From Roseateles amylovorans (GTDB lineage: Bacteria > Pseudomonadota > Gammaproteobacteria > Burkholderiales > Burkholderiaceae_C): DNA of 64,000 nucleotides. Below are positions 54,270 through 63,245 of the stretch, piece by piece. The position numbers and the translations under genes were made by a program. The stretch spans positions 2,728,001-2,792,000 of the forward strand of contig NZ_CP104562.2 of assembly GCF_025398155.2 (NCBI RefSeq), given 5' to 3'. The notes under the pieces were generated by a model, which was given only the letters and a program-made list of their open reading frames with translations, was not told where the DNA came from and did not search any database. Positions within the stretch are counted from its first letter, which is position 1; every line of letters starts with the position of its first letter.

Positions 54270-56864
54270 ATGCGAGTCGACAAGCTCACCACGAGATTTC
54301 AGGAAGCACTGGCCGAGGCCCAAAGCCTGGCGGTGACAAGAGACAACCCGTACATCGAGCCGGTGCATGTGCTGGGCGCGATGCTGGCGCAGGACGAAGG
54401 TCCGAAGGCGCTGCTGGAGCGGGCCGGCGTGAAAGTGCCGGCCTTGAAGGCGGCGGCGGACGGCATCCTGTCCGGCCTGCCTCAGGTGCAGGGCGAGGGC
54501 CAGCAGGTCCAGCCCGGGCGCGACCTGATCGGGCTGCTGCAGACGGCGGAGAAGGAAGCCTCCAAGCGGGGGGACCATTTCATCGCCAGCGAGATGTTCC
54601 TGCTGGCGTTGGCGGATGCCAAGACCGACCTGGGCGGCGTCGTCCGGGGCCACGGCCTGACTCGCAAGGCGCTGGAGACCGCGATCGAGGCGGTGCGCGG
54701 CGGCCAGAAGGTGGACAGCCAGGAATCCGAGGGCAACCGCGAAGCGCTGAAGAAGTACACGCTGGACCTCACCGAGCGCGCCCGTGCCGGCAAGCTGGAC
54801 CCGGTGATCGGCCGTGACGAAGAGATCCGCCGCGCCATCCAGGTCCTGCAACGTCGCACCAAGAACAACCCGGTGCTGATCGGCGAGCCCGGCGTCGGCA
54901 AGACGGCCATCGTCGAAGGACTGGCGCAGCGCATCGTCAATGGCGAAGTGCCGGAATCGCTCAAGGACAAGCGTGTCCTGGTGCTGGACATGGCGGGCCT
55001 GCTGGCCGGCGCCAAGTTCCGCGGCGAGTTCGAGGAACGTCTCAAGTCGGTGCTCAAGGAAGTGGCGGCCGATGAGGGTCGGATCATCCTGTTCATTGAC
55101 GAGATCCACACCATGGTCGGCGCCGGCAAGGCCGAGGGCGCCATGGACGCGGGCAACATGCTCAAGCCGGCGCTGGCGCGTGGCGAGCTGCATTGCATCG
55201 GCGCCACCACGCTGGACGAATACCGCAAGTACGTCGAGAAGGACGCCGCCTTGGAGCGCCGCTTCCAGAAGGTGCTGGTGGACGAACCCACGGTCGAAGC
55301 CACCATCGCGATCCTGCGCGGCCTGCAGGAGAAGTACGAGGTCCACCACGGCGTGGAGATCACCGACCCGGCCATCGTCGCCGCGGCCGAGCTCAGCCAC
55401 CGCTACATCACCGATCGTTTCCTGCCCGACAAGGCCATCGACCTGATCGACGAGGCCGCGGCCAAGATCAAGATCGAGATCGACTCCAAGCCGGAGGCGA
55501 TGGATCGGCTCGACCGCCGCATGATCCAGCTCAAGATCGAGCGCGAGGCCGTGCGCAAGGAGACCGATGAAGGCTCGCAGCGCCGATTCGGCCTGATCGA
55601 GGAAGAGCTGCTCAAGCTCCAGCGCGAATACAACGACCTGGAGGAGATATGGACCGCCGAGAAGGCGCAGGCCCAGGGCTCTGCCCATGTCAAGGAAGAG
55701 ATCGACCGCATCAAGTTCCAGGTGGAAGAGCTCAAGCGCAAGGGCGACTTCAACAAGGTGGCCGAGCTGCAGTACGGCAAGTTGCCCGAGCTGGAGAAGC
55801 GTCTGAGCGAGGCCCAGGCCAAGGAGACCGTCAAGGCCAAGGACAAGACGGTGCCGCAACTGCTGCGCACCATGGTCGGCGCCGAAGAGATCGCGGAAGT
55901 GGTCTCACGCGCCACCGGCATCCCGGTCAGCAAGCTGATGCAGGGCGAGCGCGACAAGCTTCTGCAGATGGAGACCAAGCTCCATGAGCGGGTGGTGGGT
56001 CAGGACGAGGCCATCGTGGCGGTGGCGGATGCGATCCGGCGTTCGCGCGCCGGTTTGTCGGACCCGAACAAGCCGCTGGGCAGCTTCCTGTTCCTGGGCC
56101 CCACCGGTGTGGGCAAGACCGAGCTGTGCAAGGCGCTGGCGGGCTTCCTGTTCGACAGCGAAGACCACATGGTCCGCATCGACATGAGTGAATTCATGGA
56201 GAAGCATTCGGTCAGCCGGCTGATCGGCGCGCCTCCGGGCTATGTCGGCTACGACGAGGGCGGCTACCTGACCGAGGCGGTGCGGCGCAAGCCCTACAGC
56301 GTGCTGCTGCTCGACGAGGTCGAGAAGGCCCACCCGGATGTGTTCAATGTGCTGCTGCAGGTGCTGGACGACGGCCGTCTGACCGATGGCCAGGGACGCA
56401 CGGTCGACTTCAAGAACTGCGTGATCGTGATGACGTCCAACCTGGGCTCCCAGCACATCATGGCCTTGCAGGGGGAGTCGGAAGAAGTGATTCGTGCGGC
56501 GGTGTGGGACGAGGTCAAGGCCCATTTCCGCCCCGAGTTCCTCAACCGCATCGACGAGACGGTGATCTTCCATGCCCTCGGCGCGGCCCACATCAAGTCG
56601 ATTGCCCGAATCCAGCTGCGCCAGCTCGAACAGCGTCTGGACAAGTTGGAAATGAAGCTCGATGTGAGCGAGGACGCCTTGAGCGAACTGGCCAAGGTCG
56701 GTTTCGACCCGGTCTTCGGCGCACGTCCGCTCAAGCGGGCGATCCAGCAGCGCATCGAGAACCCGCTGTCCAAGCTGATCCTGCAGGGACGCTTCGGGCC
56801 GAAGGACGTGATCCCGGTGAGTGTGGAGGGCGGCGAGTTCAGCTTCGGACGCGTCGTTCACTGA
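54270..56864 (+). CDS. clpB: ATP-dependent disaggregase ClpB
   Basis: 864 residues, AAA+ hexameric disaggregase acting with DnaK. N-domain ~1-145, first AAA+ with Walker A GEPGVGKTAIVEG and Walker B IILFIDEIHTMVG, coiled-coil M-domain ~400-530, second AAA+ with GPTGVGKTELCKALAGFLF, and pore motif GYVGYDEGG. Length is typical (E. coli 857). The ATG at 54270 follows GGAGG by 11 bases; an in-frame TTG at 54261 is less likely. Heat-shock promoter upstream, terminator downstream. Confidence 0.98.
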   Translation: MRVDKLTTRFQEALAEAQSLAVTRDNPYIEPVHVLGAMLAQDEGPKALLERAGVKVPALKAAADGILSGLPQVQGEGQQVQPGRDLIGLLQTAEKEASKRGDHFIASEMFLLALADAKTDLGGVVRGHGLTRKALETAIEAVRGGQKVDSQESEGNREALKKYTLDLTERARAGKLDPVIGRDEEIRRAIQVLQRRTKNNPVLIGEPGVGKTAIVEGLAQRIVNGEVPESLKDKRVLVLDMAGLLAGAKFRGEFEERLKSVLKEVAADEGRIILFIDEIHTMVGAGKAEGAMDAGNMLKPALARGELHCIGATTLDEYRKYVEKDAALERRFQKVLVDEPTVEATIAILRGLQEKYEVHHGVEITDPAIVAAAELSHRYITDRFLPDKAIDLIDEAAAKIKIEIDSKPEAMDRLDRRMIQLKIEREAVRKETDEGSQRRFGLIEEELLKLQREYNDLEEIWTAEKAQAQGSAHVKEEIDRIKFQVEELKRKGDFNKVAELQYGKLPELEKRLSEAQAKETVKAKDKTVPQLLRTMVGAEEIAEVVSRATGIPVSKLMQGERDKLLQMETKLHERVVGQDEAIVAVADAIRRSRAGLSDPNKPLGSFLFLGPTGVGKTELCKALAGFLFDSEDHMVRIDMSEFMEKHSVSRLIGAPPGYVGYDEGGYLTEAVRRKPYSVLLLDEVEKAHPDVFNVLLQVLDDGRLTDGQGRTVDFKNCVIVMTSNLGSQHIMALQGESEEVIRAAVWDEVKAHFRPEFLNRIDETVIFHALGAAHIKSIARIQLRQLEQRLDKLEMKLDVSEDALSELAKVGFDPVFGARPLKRAIQQRIENPLSKLILQGRFGPKDVIPVSVEGGEFSFGRVVH

Positions 56865-56972
56865 TTGCTCGTTGACCCACAACGTTGACGCTCACGACCT
56901 GCGCTGGCGCTGGCGTTGACCTTGACGTTGACGCCAGCGTGCCCGCCGGCCCGCCTGGCCCCAGCCTCCCAC

Positions 56973-57016
56973 AGCAGCCCCGTACGGTGTGAGCATCGTG
57001 CGGGGCTGTTTCTTTC
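56973..57016 (+). terminator. Intrinsic terminator of clpB
   Basis: CAGCCCCGTAC...GTGCGGGGCTG then TTTCTTTCT: an 11-bp stem with one mismatch, 12-base loop and T-rich tail, 110 bp past the clpB stop. Confidence 0.85.
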
Positions 57017-57155
57017 TCGACGGCGGGTCGGCCGGGGTGGCCCTCGGCGAGTCGTTCGATCTGGCCCCCGGCTTCCAGTTCCCAGCCCCCGGGCTTCCCG
57101 CCCCAGCCGCAGCCCTAGGCCATCTGGATTCGGCAGGCGCGGTTCGTTTGCGTCA

Positions 57156-59315
57156 TCAACGGGGACTGGAAGAACGCGTCGACGCATGGCGTTCGGCCAG
57201 CAGCGCCACCTGGTCGCGAAGCCGCGCCGCCGCGAATTCGCGAGAGGACATAGGAAGCCGCGCTTTGGCGCTTCGGAATTGCAGACCGCAGAGGCTCTGG
57301 ATGGCCGCCTTGTCCATTTGCGCGATCAGGCAGTCGAAGAAGCGATTCTCTCCGCTGCGCTTGCCTTTTGGCCTGGGACGTTTATGGACTGCCGTTTTCT
57401 CCGGATGGCCGACCGCGTATCGCTGGCGTTCCGCGTGGTAGGTGATGTCAATGGTGCGGGTACTTCGGGGCGTCGTGAACTCCTGGCTGCGTGGGGTGAC
57501 CGTGTATCTTCTCCAGGTCTCGACGGTGAAGACGCGAAATGAGACGTCCGGCCAGCCACTCACTTGAAGGGTCAATCGATGGACCGTTGCCGCATCGCGT
57601 TCGGTCCAAGTGCCCTCCTTGATCAACTCATGCAGTGGCAACTGCTCATCGGGGCCCTCGGCGGTGAGGGCCTGGGCCAACTCGACGGGCTGTGCTTCGC
57701 CGGGCCGATCCATGGACAGGGTGTCGCCGTGGCCGGAAGGCGACGACGGCGGTGCGGTCGAGGTGGACGTCCGAGCGAGGAGCCTCATGTACGAGGCGGC
57801 GTCAGAGGCGGCGTCAGAGGCGGCCTTGCGGACCAAGTTCGAGCTTGTGCCCGACACGGGTGACTGGCTGGGCCCCGGACCGGGATGACGGGGGGGCTGT
57901 CTCTCCGCTGAGCCGTCCCATTCACCCTGCCACGTCCGCTTGGCCGCGGGCGCCAGGTGGGTCCCGGGGTCGTGCGAGCCGTCCGTCGGCGGGGGCGGCA
58001 TGAGCCCGACTTCTGCGGAGATCAAGGTGACCAGGTCTTGATACTCGCTGTCGGTCGAGATGGGAGGCGATGCGACGGTGTAATCCGGGGGACCGGGCCA
58101 TGCTTGTCGGTCTAGCGCACGGGTCCGCCAGGTGTCCGAGGTGGCGAGGTCGGGTCGGGACGCCGCCGTCATCGGCGTGGTTTGCGAAGCCGGGGCGGCG
58201 TGCGACGGCCACAGGGTGGTGTCGAAGCGCCAAGGGCTCCTGGCCTGGTCATCCCCGAAAAGGCAGTGGGTCAATTCACTTGCCTTCGCATCAGGGGCGT
58301 GTAGAAAGTGCGCCTGGGTGTTGGCGTTCACGGCGACCTTCCCGTCCTGGTGGGTCGGTGCGAATCGCTGCAGGGCGGACGTGGAGGGCATCTGGCCGGG
58401 CTGGGTCGACCGCTGGCCGGCCATCGCACCGGTGGCGTCCGGCGATGAAGCGCCCGGGGCTTTGTCCATCAATCTCACCAAGCGGGGCAATGCGCCGGGC
58501 GACCCGCGCGAGCCGGGCGACGCATTGAACCGGGGTATCGGATTCGTCGAGCCGGTGTCGAGGGTCAGCACCAGTCTGTGAGGCGGCTGGGCGGTGAAGG
58601 ATTCGGTCTTGTGGACCTCCCCGGAGAGGCCGGCCCGCGGCGTTCGGGGGGCGCGTATCAGGCCGGGCAAGCGCAAGCGGGCGGGCTCGCCGGGTCGTTC
58701 GACGGGTTCCGCGCCGTCGGCGATTGAAATGGCGCGCGTCAACGTGGGAGGCTGGTTCAGCAGATGAAGCAGGTGGTCGGCCAGCCGGAGGCGCAACTTG
58801 CCCAGCAGCACCTGGTTGGTCACCGGATCGCGTGGCGGTGCCGTCAGGCTGGAGTCCTGGAGGACCTGCGCCAGGATGCACCAGCCGCCGGGGTGGTCGT
58901 CCAGGCAGGCCAGCACGGCCGCAAACACGGATGGGTCCGACGCGTCACTCGGGTGCGGCCACAGGCGCTGTGCAGTGGGGGCGGCTTGAATCCCTCCGTT
59001 CGCGTCCTGTTGCAGGCGCAGGGGCCCCTGGGTCGTGCCATCCAGAGCTGCAGGTCCGAACACGCTGGCGCTCGGCGGCGGACCGGTCCGCTCGACCTGG
59101 ATCTGCAAGCCATTCGGCCAGCCCGCCAGGGTGGGCAGCAGGCTCAGCACCACGCGTTCGGCCTCTGGCGACAACGGCCCGCTGCGGGCCAGGTCGGTGG
59201 TGAGTTGCCGCAGGTCCTGGACTTCCAGCGCACTTGGCGGTGGCGCGGCGTCAGCAGGGAACGCTTCGAGGTGATGCTGCCTCGCGCAGCGCAGCAGGCG
59301 TTGGGTGGCCAGCAT
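57156..59315 (-). CDS. Unrecognised 719-residue protein with a duplicated terminal module
   Basis: Unknown family. Two similar modules sit at the ends: N-terminal GWPNGLQIQV (65-74), SVFAAVLACL (129-138), LLGKLRLRLADHLL (170-183); C-terminal GWPDVSFRVF (587-596), RFFDCLIAQM (658-667), ARLRDQVALLAE (697-708). Order and spacing agree (65 and 72 residues, then 45 and 40). The ~400 residues between are Pro/Ser/Thr/Ala-rich and probably disordered, with a DAASDAAS repeat. The F-x-x-L and LR-helix pattern faintly resembles OTU-type peptidases, with the catalytic Cys position Arg in the C-module, but this is weak. AAAGGAG lies six bases before the ATG at 59315, so it is expressed. An effector or scaffold role is inference. 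Confidence 0.8.
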   Translation of the reverse strand: MLATQRLLRCARQHHLEAFPADAAPPPSALEVQDLRQLTTDLARSGPLSPEAERVVLSLLPTLAGWPNGLQIQVERTGPPPSASVFGPAALDGTTQGPLRLQQDANGGIQAAPTAQRLWPHPSDASDPSVFAAVLACLDDHPGGWCILAQVLQDSSLTAPPRDPVTNQVLLGKLRLRLADHLLHLLNQPPTLTRAISIADGAEPVERPGEPARLRLPGLIRAPRTPRAGLSGEVHKTESFTAQPPHRLVLTLDTGSTNPIPRFNASPGSRGSPGALPRLVRLMDKAPGASSPDATGAMAGQRSTQPGQMPSTSALQRFAPTHQDGKVAVNANTQAHFLHAPDAKASELTHCLFGDDQARSPWRFDTTLWPSHAAPASQTTPMTAASRPDLATSDTWRTRALDRQAWPGPPDYTVASPPISTDSEYQDLVTLISAEVGLMPPPPTDGSHDPGTHLAPAAKRTWQGEWDGSAERQPPRHPGPGPSQSPVSGTSSNLVRKAASDAASDAASYMRLLARTSTSTAPPSSPSGHGDTLSMDRPGEAQPVELAQALTAEGPDEQLPLHELIKEGTWTERDAATVHRLTLQVSGWPDVSFRVFTVETWRRYTVTPRSQEFTTPRSTRTIDITYHAERQRYAVGHPEKTAVHKRPRPKGKRSGENRFFDCLIAQMDKAAIQSLCGLQFRSAKARLPMSSREFAAARLRDQVALLAERHASTRSSSPR

Positions 59316-59409
59316 CGATCGCTCCTTTCTGTCCTCAGCGAAGCGAGATCAGTCGCGACCCAGCCCCGCGGGTTCAGACGAGGACGTCAGTGGCTCCGTG
59401 CGGCATCCC
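59316..59409. other. Spacer
   Basis: 94 bp between the hydrolase-like stop and the start of the 719-residue gene; no separate feature beyond the AAAGGAG ribosome binding site. Confidence 0.5.
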
Positions 59410-60258
59410 TCAACGGACCTCCCCACCGGGGCGAGCGCCCTGGCGTTGCCGGAGGTGTCGGGCAAGAAAGTCCCGCGAGCGTTGATCGGCCAGATCGGCC
59501 GCGGCCGGCTCGCGCTGTGGTCCAGCCAGCCGGGCGAAGCCGTGAGGCGCCTGCGGATACAGATACAGCTGCGTGGCCGGCCGGGCGGACAGGGTCTGTG
59601 CCATGCGATGCCGATCGCCAGGGGATGCTGCTTCGTCCTTGCCGGCGACATGCATCAGCATCGGACAGTCCGGGGTGTGGACCTCGTCCAGGAAGCGCTC
59701 CACCCCGGTGGCGTAATACACCACCGACGCGTCGAGGCGCCCGTAGACGGCGGCGCGGTAGCTCAGCACGCCGCCCAGGCCGTAGCCCACGCAGCCGACC
59801 CGTCGGCGAGCGCCGTGGCTGCTGTCCATGCCCGCCAGCCAGTCGATGGCCACCTGCAGGTCGTTGACCCCCTGATCCACATCGAAGCCGTAGTGGGGAT
59901 GGGGCGGCACCGGCGCCTCCGGAAGTGGCGGTGTCGCGCTTTCCGCGGGCGGCCGCGCAGGGGGACGAGGGTGGCGCCAGAGCAGGTCCGGACCCAGCGC
60001 ATGGAAACCGTCGGCGGCCCAGCGTTGGCACATTGCCGGAAGGTCCTCGTCTCTGCCGAGGGCTTCGGGAATCACCACGATGCCCGGGGCATCCGGCGCT
60101 GCGGCGAGGGCCAGGTAGGCATCGAAACTTTCGGTGCGGCTGGACAGGTGGGGCAGCTCGATCTTGAACAACGGTCGTCCGACCGCTTGTGGCGGCGGAT
60201 CCGAGTCATCCTGGCCTGCGGTGCGGCCAGGGCGTTCGGGCGGGATCGGTGGCGGCAT
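59410..60258 (-). CDS. Dienelactone-hydrolase-family protein without nucleophile
   Basis: 282 residues, alpha/beta-hydrolase of the DLH family. The family nucleophile motif GxCxGG appears as GYGLGG (~158-163), so Cys is Gly160. The supporting Glu of VVIPEALG, Asp of HVAGKDEA and His of PQAPHGFA are present. Canonical hydrolysis of dienelactone is therefore unlikely; it may be a non-catalytic homologue or use another mechanism. The first ~30 residues are Pro-rich and not part of the fold. It is last in a minus-strand run from 63899; a 137-bp gap separates it from doxX. Confidence 0.85.
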   Translation of the reverse strand: MPPPIPPERPGRTAGQDDSDPPPQAVGRPLFKIELPHLSSRTESFDAYLALAAAPDAPGIVVIPEALGRDEDLPAMCQRWAADGFHALGPDLLWRHPRPPARPPAESATPPLPEAPVPPHPHYGFDVDQGVNDLQVAIDWLAGMDSSHGARRRVGCVGYGLGGVLSYRAAVYGRLDASVVYYATGVERFLDEVHTPDCPMLMHVAGKDEAASPGDRHRMAQTLSARPATQLYLYPQAPHGFARLAGPQREPAAADLADQRSRDFLARHLRQRQGARPGGEVR

Positions 60259-60395
60259 GAGGTCTCCGTCGGGGGCGATTTGGGGGGACTGAGTGACGAG
60301 CGGTCGACGACGCCCGGCACGGTCCCCGTGCAGTCACCCGATCAGGTCGCGCCTCAGAGCGACCTGGTTGTGGGGATGTGATGCGGCGCGTGCCG

Positions 60396-60836
60396 TCATG
60401 TCCGCGGTTCGCGCCAATCCATCCATGCCACCAACAGGAAGCCGCCGACCAATCCCCAATGCTCGAAGAAGCTGTTCATCAGCATGAAGCGCTCGTGCCC
60501 GGTGGCGTCCCAGTAGCGATTGGCCATGAAGGTGGCCGCCGCGGTGAAGGCCGCCAGGGCCAGCGCGCCGAGCCACCGCCAGCGGCCCGACAGGATCAGG
60601 GCCGAGGCCCCGAGCTCGAGCACGATGACCGCCGCGGCGAACAGCGGCGCCGGCGCCAGGCCGAAGTGCTGCATTTCGCCGACGGCACCGGGAAAGTCGA
60701 ACAACTTCACCAGGCCGCCCTGGAGATAGGCCGCACACAGCAGCAGCAGGGCGATCCATCGCCCCAGCCGTGCCGGTGTGGCCAGGCGGACGACCGGCGT
60801 GAACAAGCCCGTGGTGGAGGGGGCGCCGCTGCTCAT
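60396..60836 (-). CDS. DoxX-family membrane protein
   Basis: 146 residues with four hydrophobic segments (from ALLLLCAAYLQGGLVKLFDF), matching DoxX/SURF4-like inner-membrane proteins, often redox-related; the NRYWDATGHERFMLMNSFFEHWGLVGGFLL end is conserved in the subgroup. Its ATG overlaps the amidohydrolase stop by four bases (ATGA), so translation is coupled. Confidence 0.9.
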   Translation of the reverse strand: MSSGAPSTTGLFTPVVRLATPARLGRWIALLLLCAAYLQGGLVKLFDFPGAVGEMQHFGLAPAPLFAAAVIVLELGASALILSGRWRWLGALALAAFTAAATFMANRYWDATGHERFMLMNSFFEHWGLVGGFLLVAWMDWREPRT

Positions 60837-62746
60837 ACCGCCCAGCATGCGCAGCCCAGCGCGCCCCAGAAGCTCTTGAGGTCAGACACCGGCGCGCTGC
60901 TGGCCCAGGCCCGCGCATGGTCGTGTCGATGCACGCCGCAGCTCGTGGCGCAGTCGCAGGACTGCCGCTGCAAGGCCGCCTGCAGCGGACGACCTTCCTG
61001 ATCGCCCCAGGCGCCGTAGCCGCCGAATCGGCGCACGGGCGACCAGTCCGGCAAGGGCAGCGGCGGGGTGGTCTCGTCATGCGGCGTGAATTCGCCCGCA
61101 GCCCAGACCACCTTGCCGCCGACCACCGTCATCAGCGCGCTGGTGTCGGCGATGTCACTTTCGGCGCAGGCGAAGAAGTCGCGGTCGGGCACCACCAGAT
61201 CGGCCAGTTGACCCTCCTCGATGCGCCCCTTCTTGCCGACTTCATTGCTGAACCAGGTGACGTTCTCGGTCCACATCCGCAGCGCCTGCTCACGGTCCAG
61301 GCAATTGCGCTGCGGGGTGATCTGCAGGCCGCCGACCGTCTTGCCGGTGATCAGCCAGGACAGGGATACCCAGGGGTTGTAGGACGCCACCCGCGTCGCA
61401 TCGGTGCCGGCGGACACCTTCAGGCCCTTGTCCAGCATCTGGCGCACCGGCGGTGTGGCTTCGGCAGCCGCCGGACCGTAGCGCTCGACGAAGTACTCGC
61501 CCTGGTAGGCCATGCGATGCTGCACCGCCACGCCGCCGCCCAGGGCGGCGATCCGGTCCATCGATCGCTCGGAAATCGTCTCGGCGTGATCGAAGAACCA
61601 GTTCAGGCCGTCCAGCGCGATGTCCTGGTTGACCCGCTCGAACACATCCAGCGCGCGGCTGATGGTTTCGTCATAGGTGGCATGCATGCGCCACGGCCAG
61701 CGGTTCTCCGCCAGGATGCGCACCACGCCGTCCAGATCGTCCTCCATCTCCGGGCCCATGTCGGGGCGCGGTTGGCGGAAGTCCTCGAAGTCGGCGGCGG
61801 AGAAGACCAGCATCTCGCCCGCGCCGTTGTGCCGGAAGTAGTCGTCGCCCTGCTTGTACTTGGAGTGCTGGGTCCAGCGCAGGAAGTCGTCCTTTTCCTG
61901 CTTGGGCTTCTGGGTGAAGAGGTTGTAGGCCAGCCGCAGGGTCAGCAGGCCGTCGCGGGACAACTGCTCGATCACCTCGTAGTCCTCGGGATAGTTCTGG
62001 AAGCCACCACCGGCGTCGATCGCGCCGGTCACGCCCAGGCGGTTCAGCTCCCGCATGAAGAGCCGGGTGCTGTTGATCTGATAGTCCAGCGGCAGCTTGG
62101 GCCCCTTGGCCAGGGTCGCATAGAGGATGGCGGCATTGGGCTTGGCCAGCAGCAAGCCGGTCGGGTTGCCCTGTGCATCCCGGGTAATCTGCCCGCCGGG
62201 AGGCTCGGGCGTGTCCTTGGTGTAGCCGACCGCGCGCAGCGCCGCCGCGTTCAGCAAGGCGCGGTCGTAGAGGTGAAGAATGAAGACCGGCGTGTCCGGG
62301 GCCACTGCATTCAGCTCGTCCAGCGTGGGCAGCCGCTTTTCGGCGAACTGATGTTCGGTGAATCCGCCGACCACCCGCACCCATTGCGGCGTGGGCGTCA
62401 CGTCCACCTGGCGTTTCAGCATGGCCATGGCGTCGGCGAGTGACTTCACCCCGTCCCAACGCAGTTCCATGTTGAAGTTCAGGCCGCCACGGATGATGTG
62501 CAGATGGTTGTCGATCAGGCCTGGCAGCACCCGCTTGCCGCGCACATCGATGACCTTGGTCTGCGGCCCGCGCAGCGCCATCACCTCCTGCTCATGGCCG
62601 ACCTTGAGGAATCGGCCGTCCTTGATCGCCACGGCCTGCGCAGTGGGCTGCGCCCGGTTCAAGGTCGTGAACAGACCACGATGGAGGATCAGGTCGGCAT
62701 GCGGTGAGGCCGACGGCGGGGCCGTGTGGGCGGCGGTGTCAGACAT
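60833..62746 (-). CDS. YtcJ-type amidohydrolase
   Basis: 637 residues, Amidohydro_3 metal-dependent hydrolase. LPGLIDNHLHIIRGG (~73-87) is the first metal motif, GVTGAIDAGGGF and HAETISERSMDRIA are further conserved regions, and KGLKVSAGTDATRVASYNPW contains the final Asp. The ~60-residue tail is Cys/His-rich (SCDCATSCGVHRHDH ... LGCACWAV). The substrate is unknown. It overlaps XapX by eight bases and doxX by four, so these genes are coupled. Confidence 0.9.
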   Translation of the reverse strand: MSDTAAHTAPPSASPHADLILHRGLFTTLNRAQPTAQAVAIKDGRFLKVGHEQEVMALRGPQTKVIDVRGKRVLPGLIDNHLHIIRGGLNFNMELRWDGVKSLADAMAMLKRQVDVTPTPQWVRVVGGFTEHQFAEKRLPTLDELNAVAPDTPVFILHLYDRALLNAAALRAVGYTKDTPEPPGGQITRDAQGNPTGLLLAKPNAAILYATLAKGPKLPLDYQINSTRLFMRELNRLGVTGAIDAGGGFQNYPEDYEVIEQLSRDGLLTLRLAYNLFTQKPKQEKDDFLRWTQHSKYKQGDDYFRHNGAGEMLVFSAADFEDFRQPRPDMGPEMEDDLDGVVRILAENRWPWRMHATYDETISRALDVFERVNQDIALDGLNWFFDHAETISERSMDRIAALGGGVAVQHRMAYQGEYFVERYGPAAAEATPPVRQMLDKGLKVSAGTDATRVASYNPWVSLSWLITGKTVGGLQITPQRNCLDREQALRMWTENVTWFSNEVGKKGRIEEGQLADLVVPDRDFFACAESDIADTSALMTVVGGKVVWAAGEFTPHDETTPPLPLPDWSPVRRFGGYGAWGDQEGRPLQAALQRQSCDCATSCGVHRHDHARAWASSAPVSDLKSFWGALGCACWAV

Positions 62747-63134
62747 GACGGGTCTCCGTGGTGGTGGGCGAGGTCGATGCCGCGGTCGAGGGGGACGGCA
62801 CAGGCGAGGGCGGCACGGCGTCAGCGCCGGTGGTGACGGCCGACCACGGCGGGACCGGGGCGCTGCTGCTGCGTCCGTCCCGGGCTGCGATGTCGGCGCA
62901 CTTCGGCAGCTCGCCGAACATGTGCGGCTTCACCTGGTGGTGAAGCCAGGACACCTGGGGGGCGTCGTCGCGCTGAACCATCTTCTTCACCAGCGGCGGC
63001 AGCTGTTCACCGACCAGGATGCCCAGCAGGCCGACCAGCGCAATCACCGGTGGCGCGGGCGAGCGCACATTGAACAGGGCGTAGATCACGCCCACCAGCA
63101 GGCCGACGGCCAGGGAGACAAGGTAGGGTTTCAT
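62739..63134 (-). CDS. XapX-domain (DUF1427) membrane protein
   Basis: 131 residues. The N-terminal ~55 residues hold two hydrophobic helices (MKPYLVSLAVGLLVGVIYAL and IALVGLLGILVGEQLPPLV), the XapX signature. A cytoplasmic tail of Pro/Ser/Thr follows, longer than usual. Function unknown; it commonly sits with isochorismatase-type hydrolase and amidohydrolase genes, as here. ATG 63134 is chosen at the first hydrophobic helix. Confidence 0.85.
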   Translation of the reverse strand: MKPYLVSLAVGLLVGVIYALFNVRSPAPPVIALVGLLGILVGEQLPPLVKKMVQRDDAPQVSWLHHQVKPHMFGELPKCADIAARDGRSSSAPVPPWSAVTTGADAVPPSPVPSPSTAASTSPTTTETRHV

Positions 63135-63245
63135 CGCGAACACAGGTGAGAGTGGCCTCATGACAAGGCCGACAGGGCCGACAAGACGAGCGGCGCGGCG
63201 GGATCGGTCTCGACCGACCTCGCCGCAAGCTCGTCAGGCGCTTAC

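Noticed and set aside
53376..55859. 827-codon open frame antisense to clpB and the kinase 5' end
   Set aside because: Shadow of clpB codons; no motifs, and it would cross the sigma-32 promoter and the kinase start.
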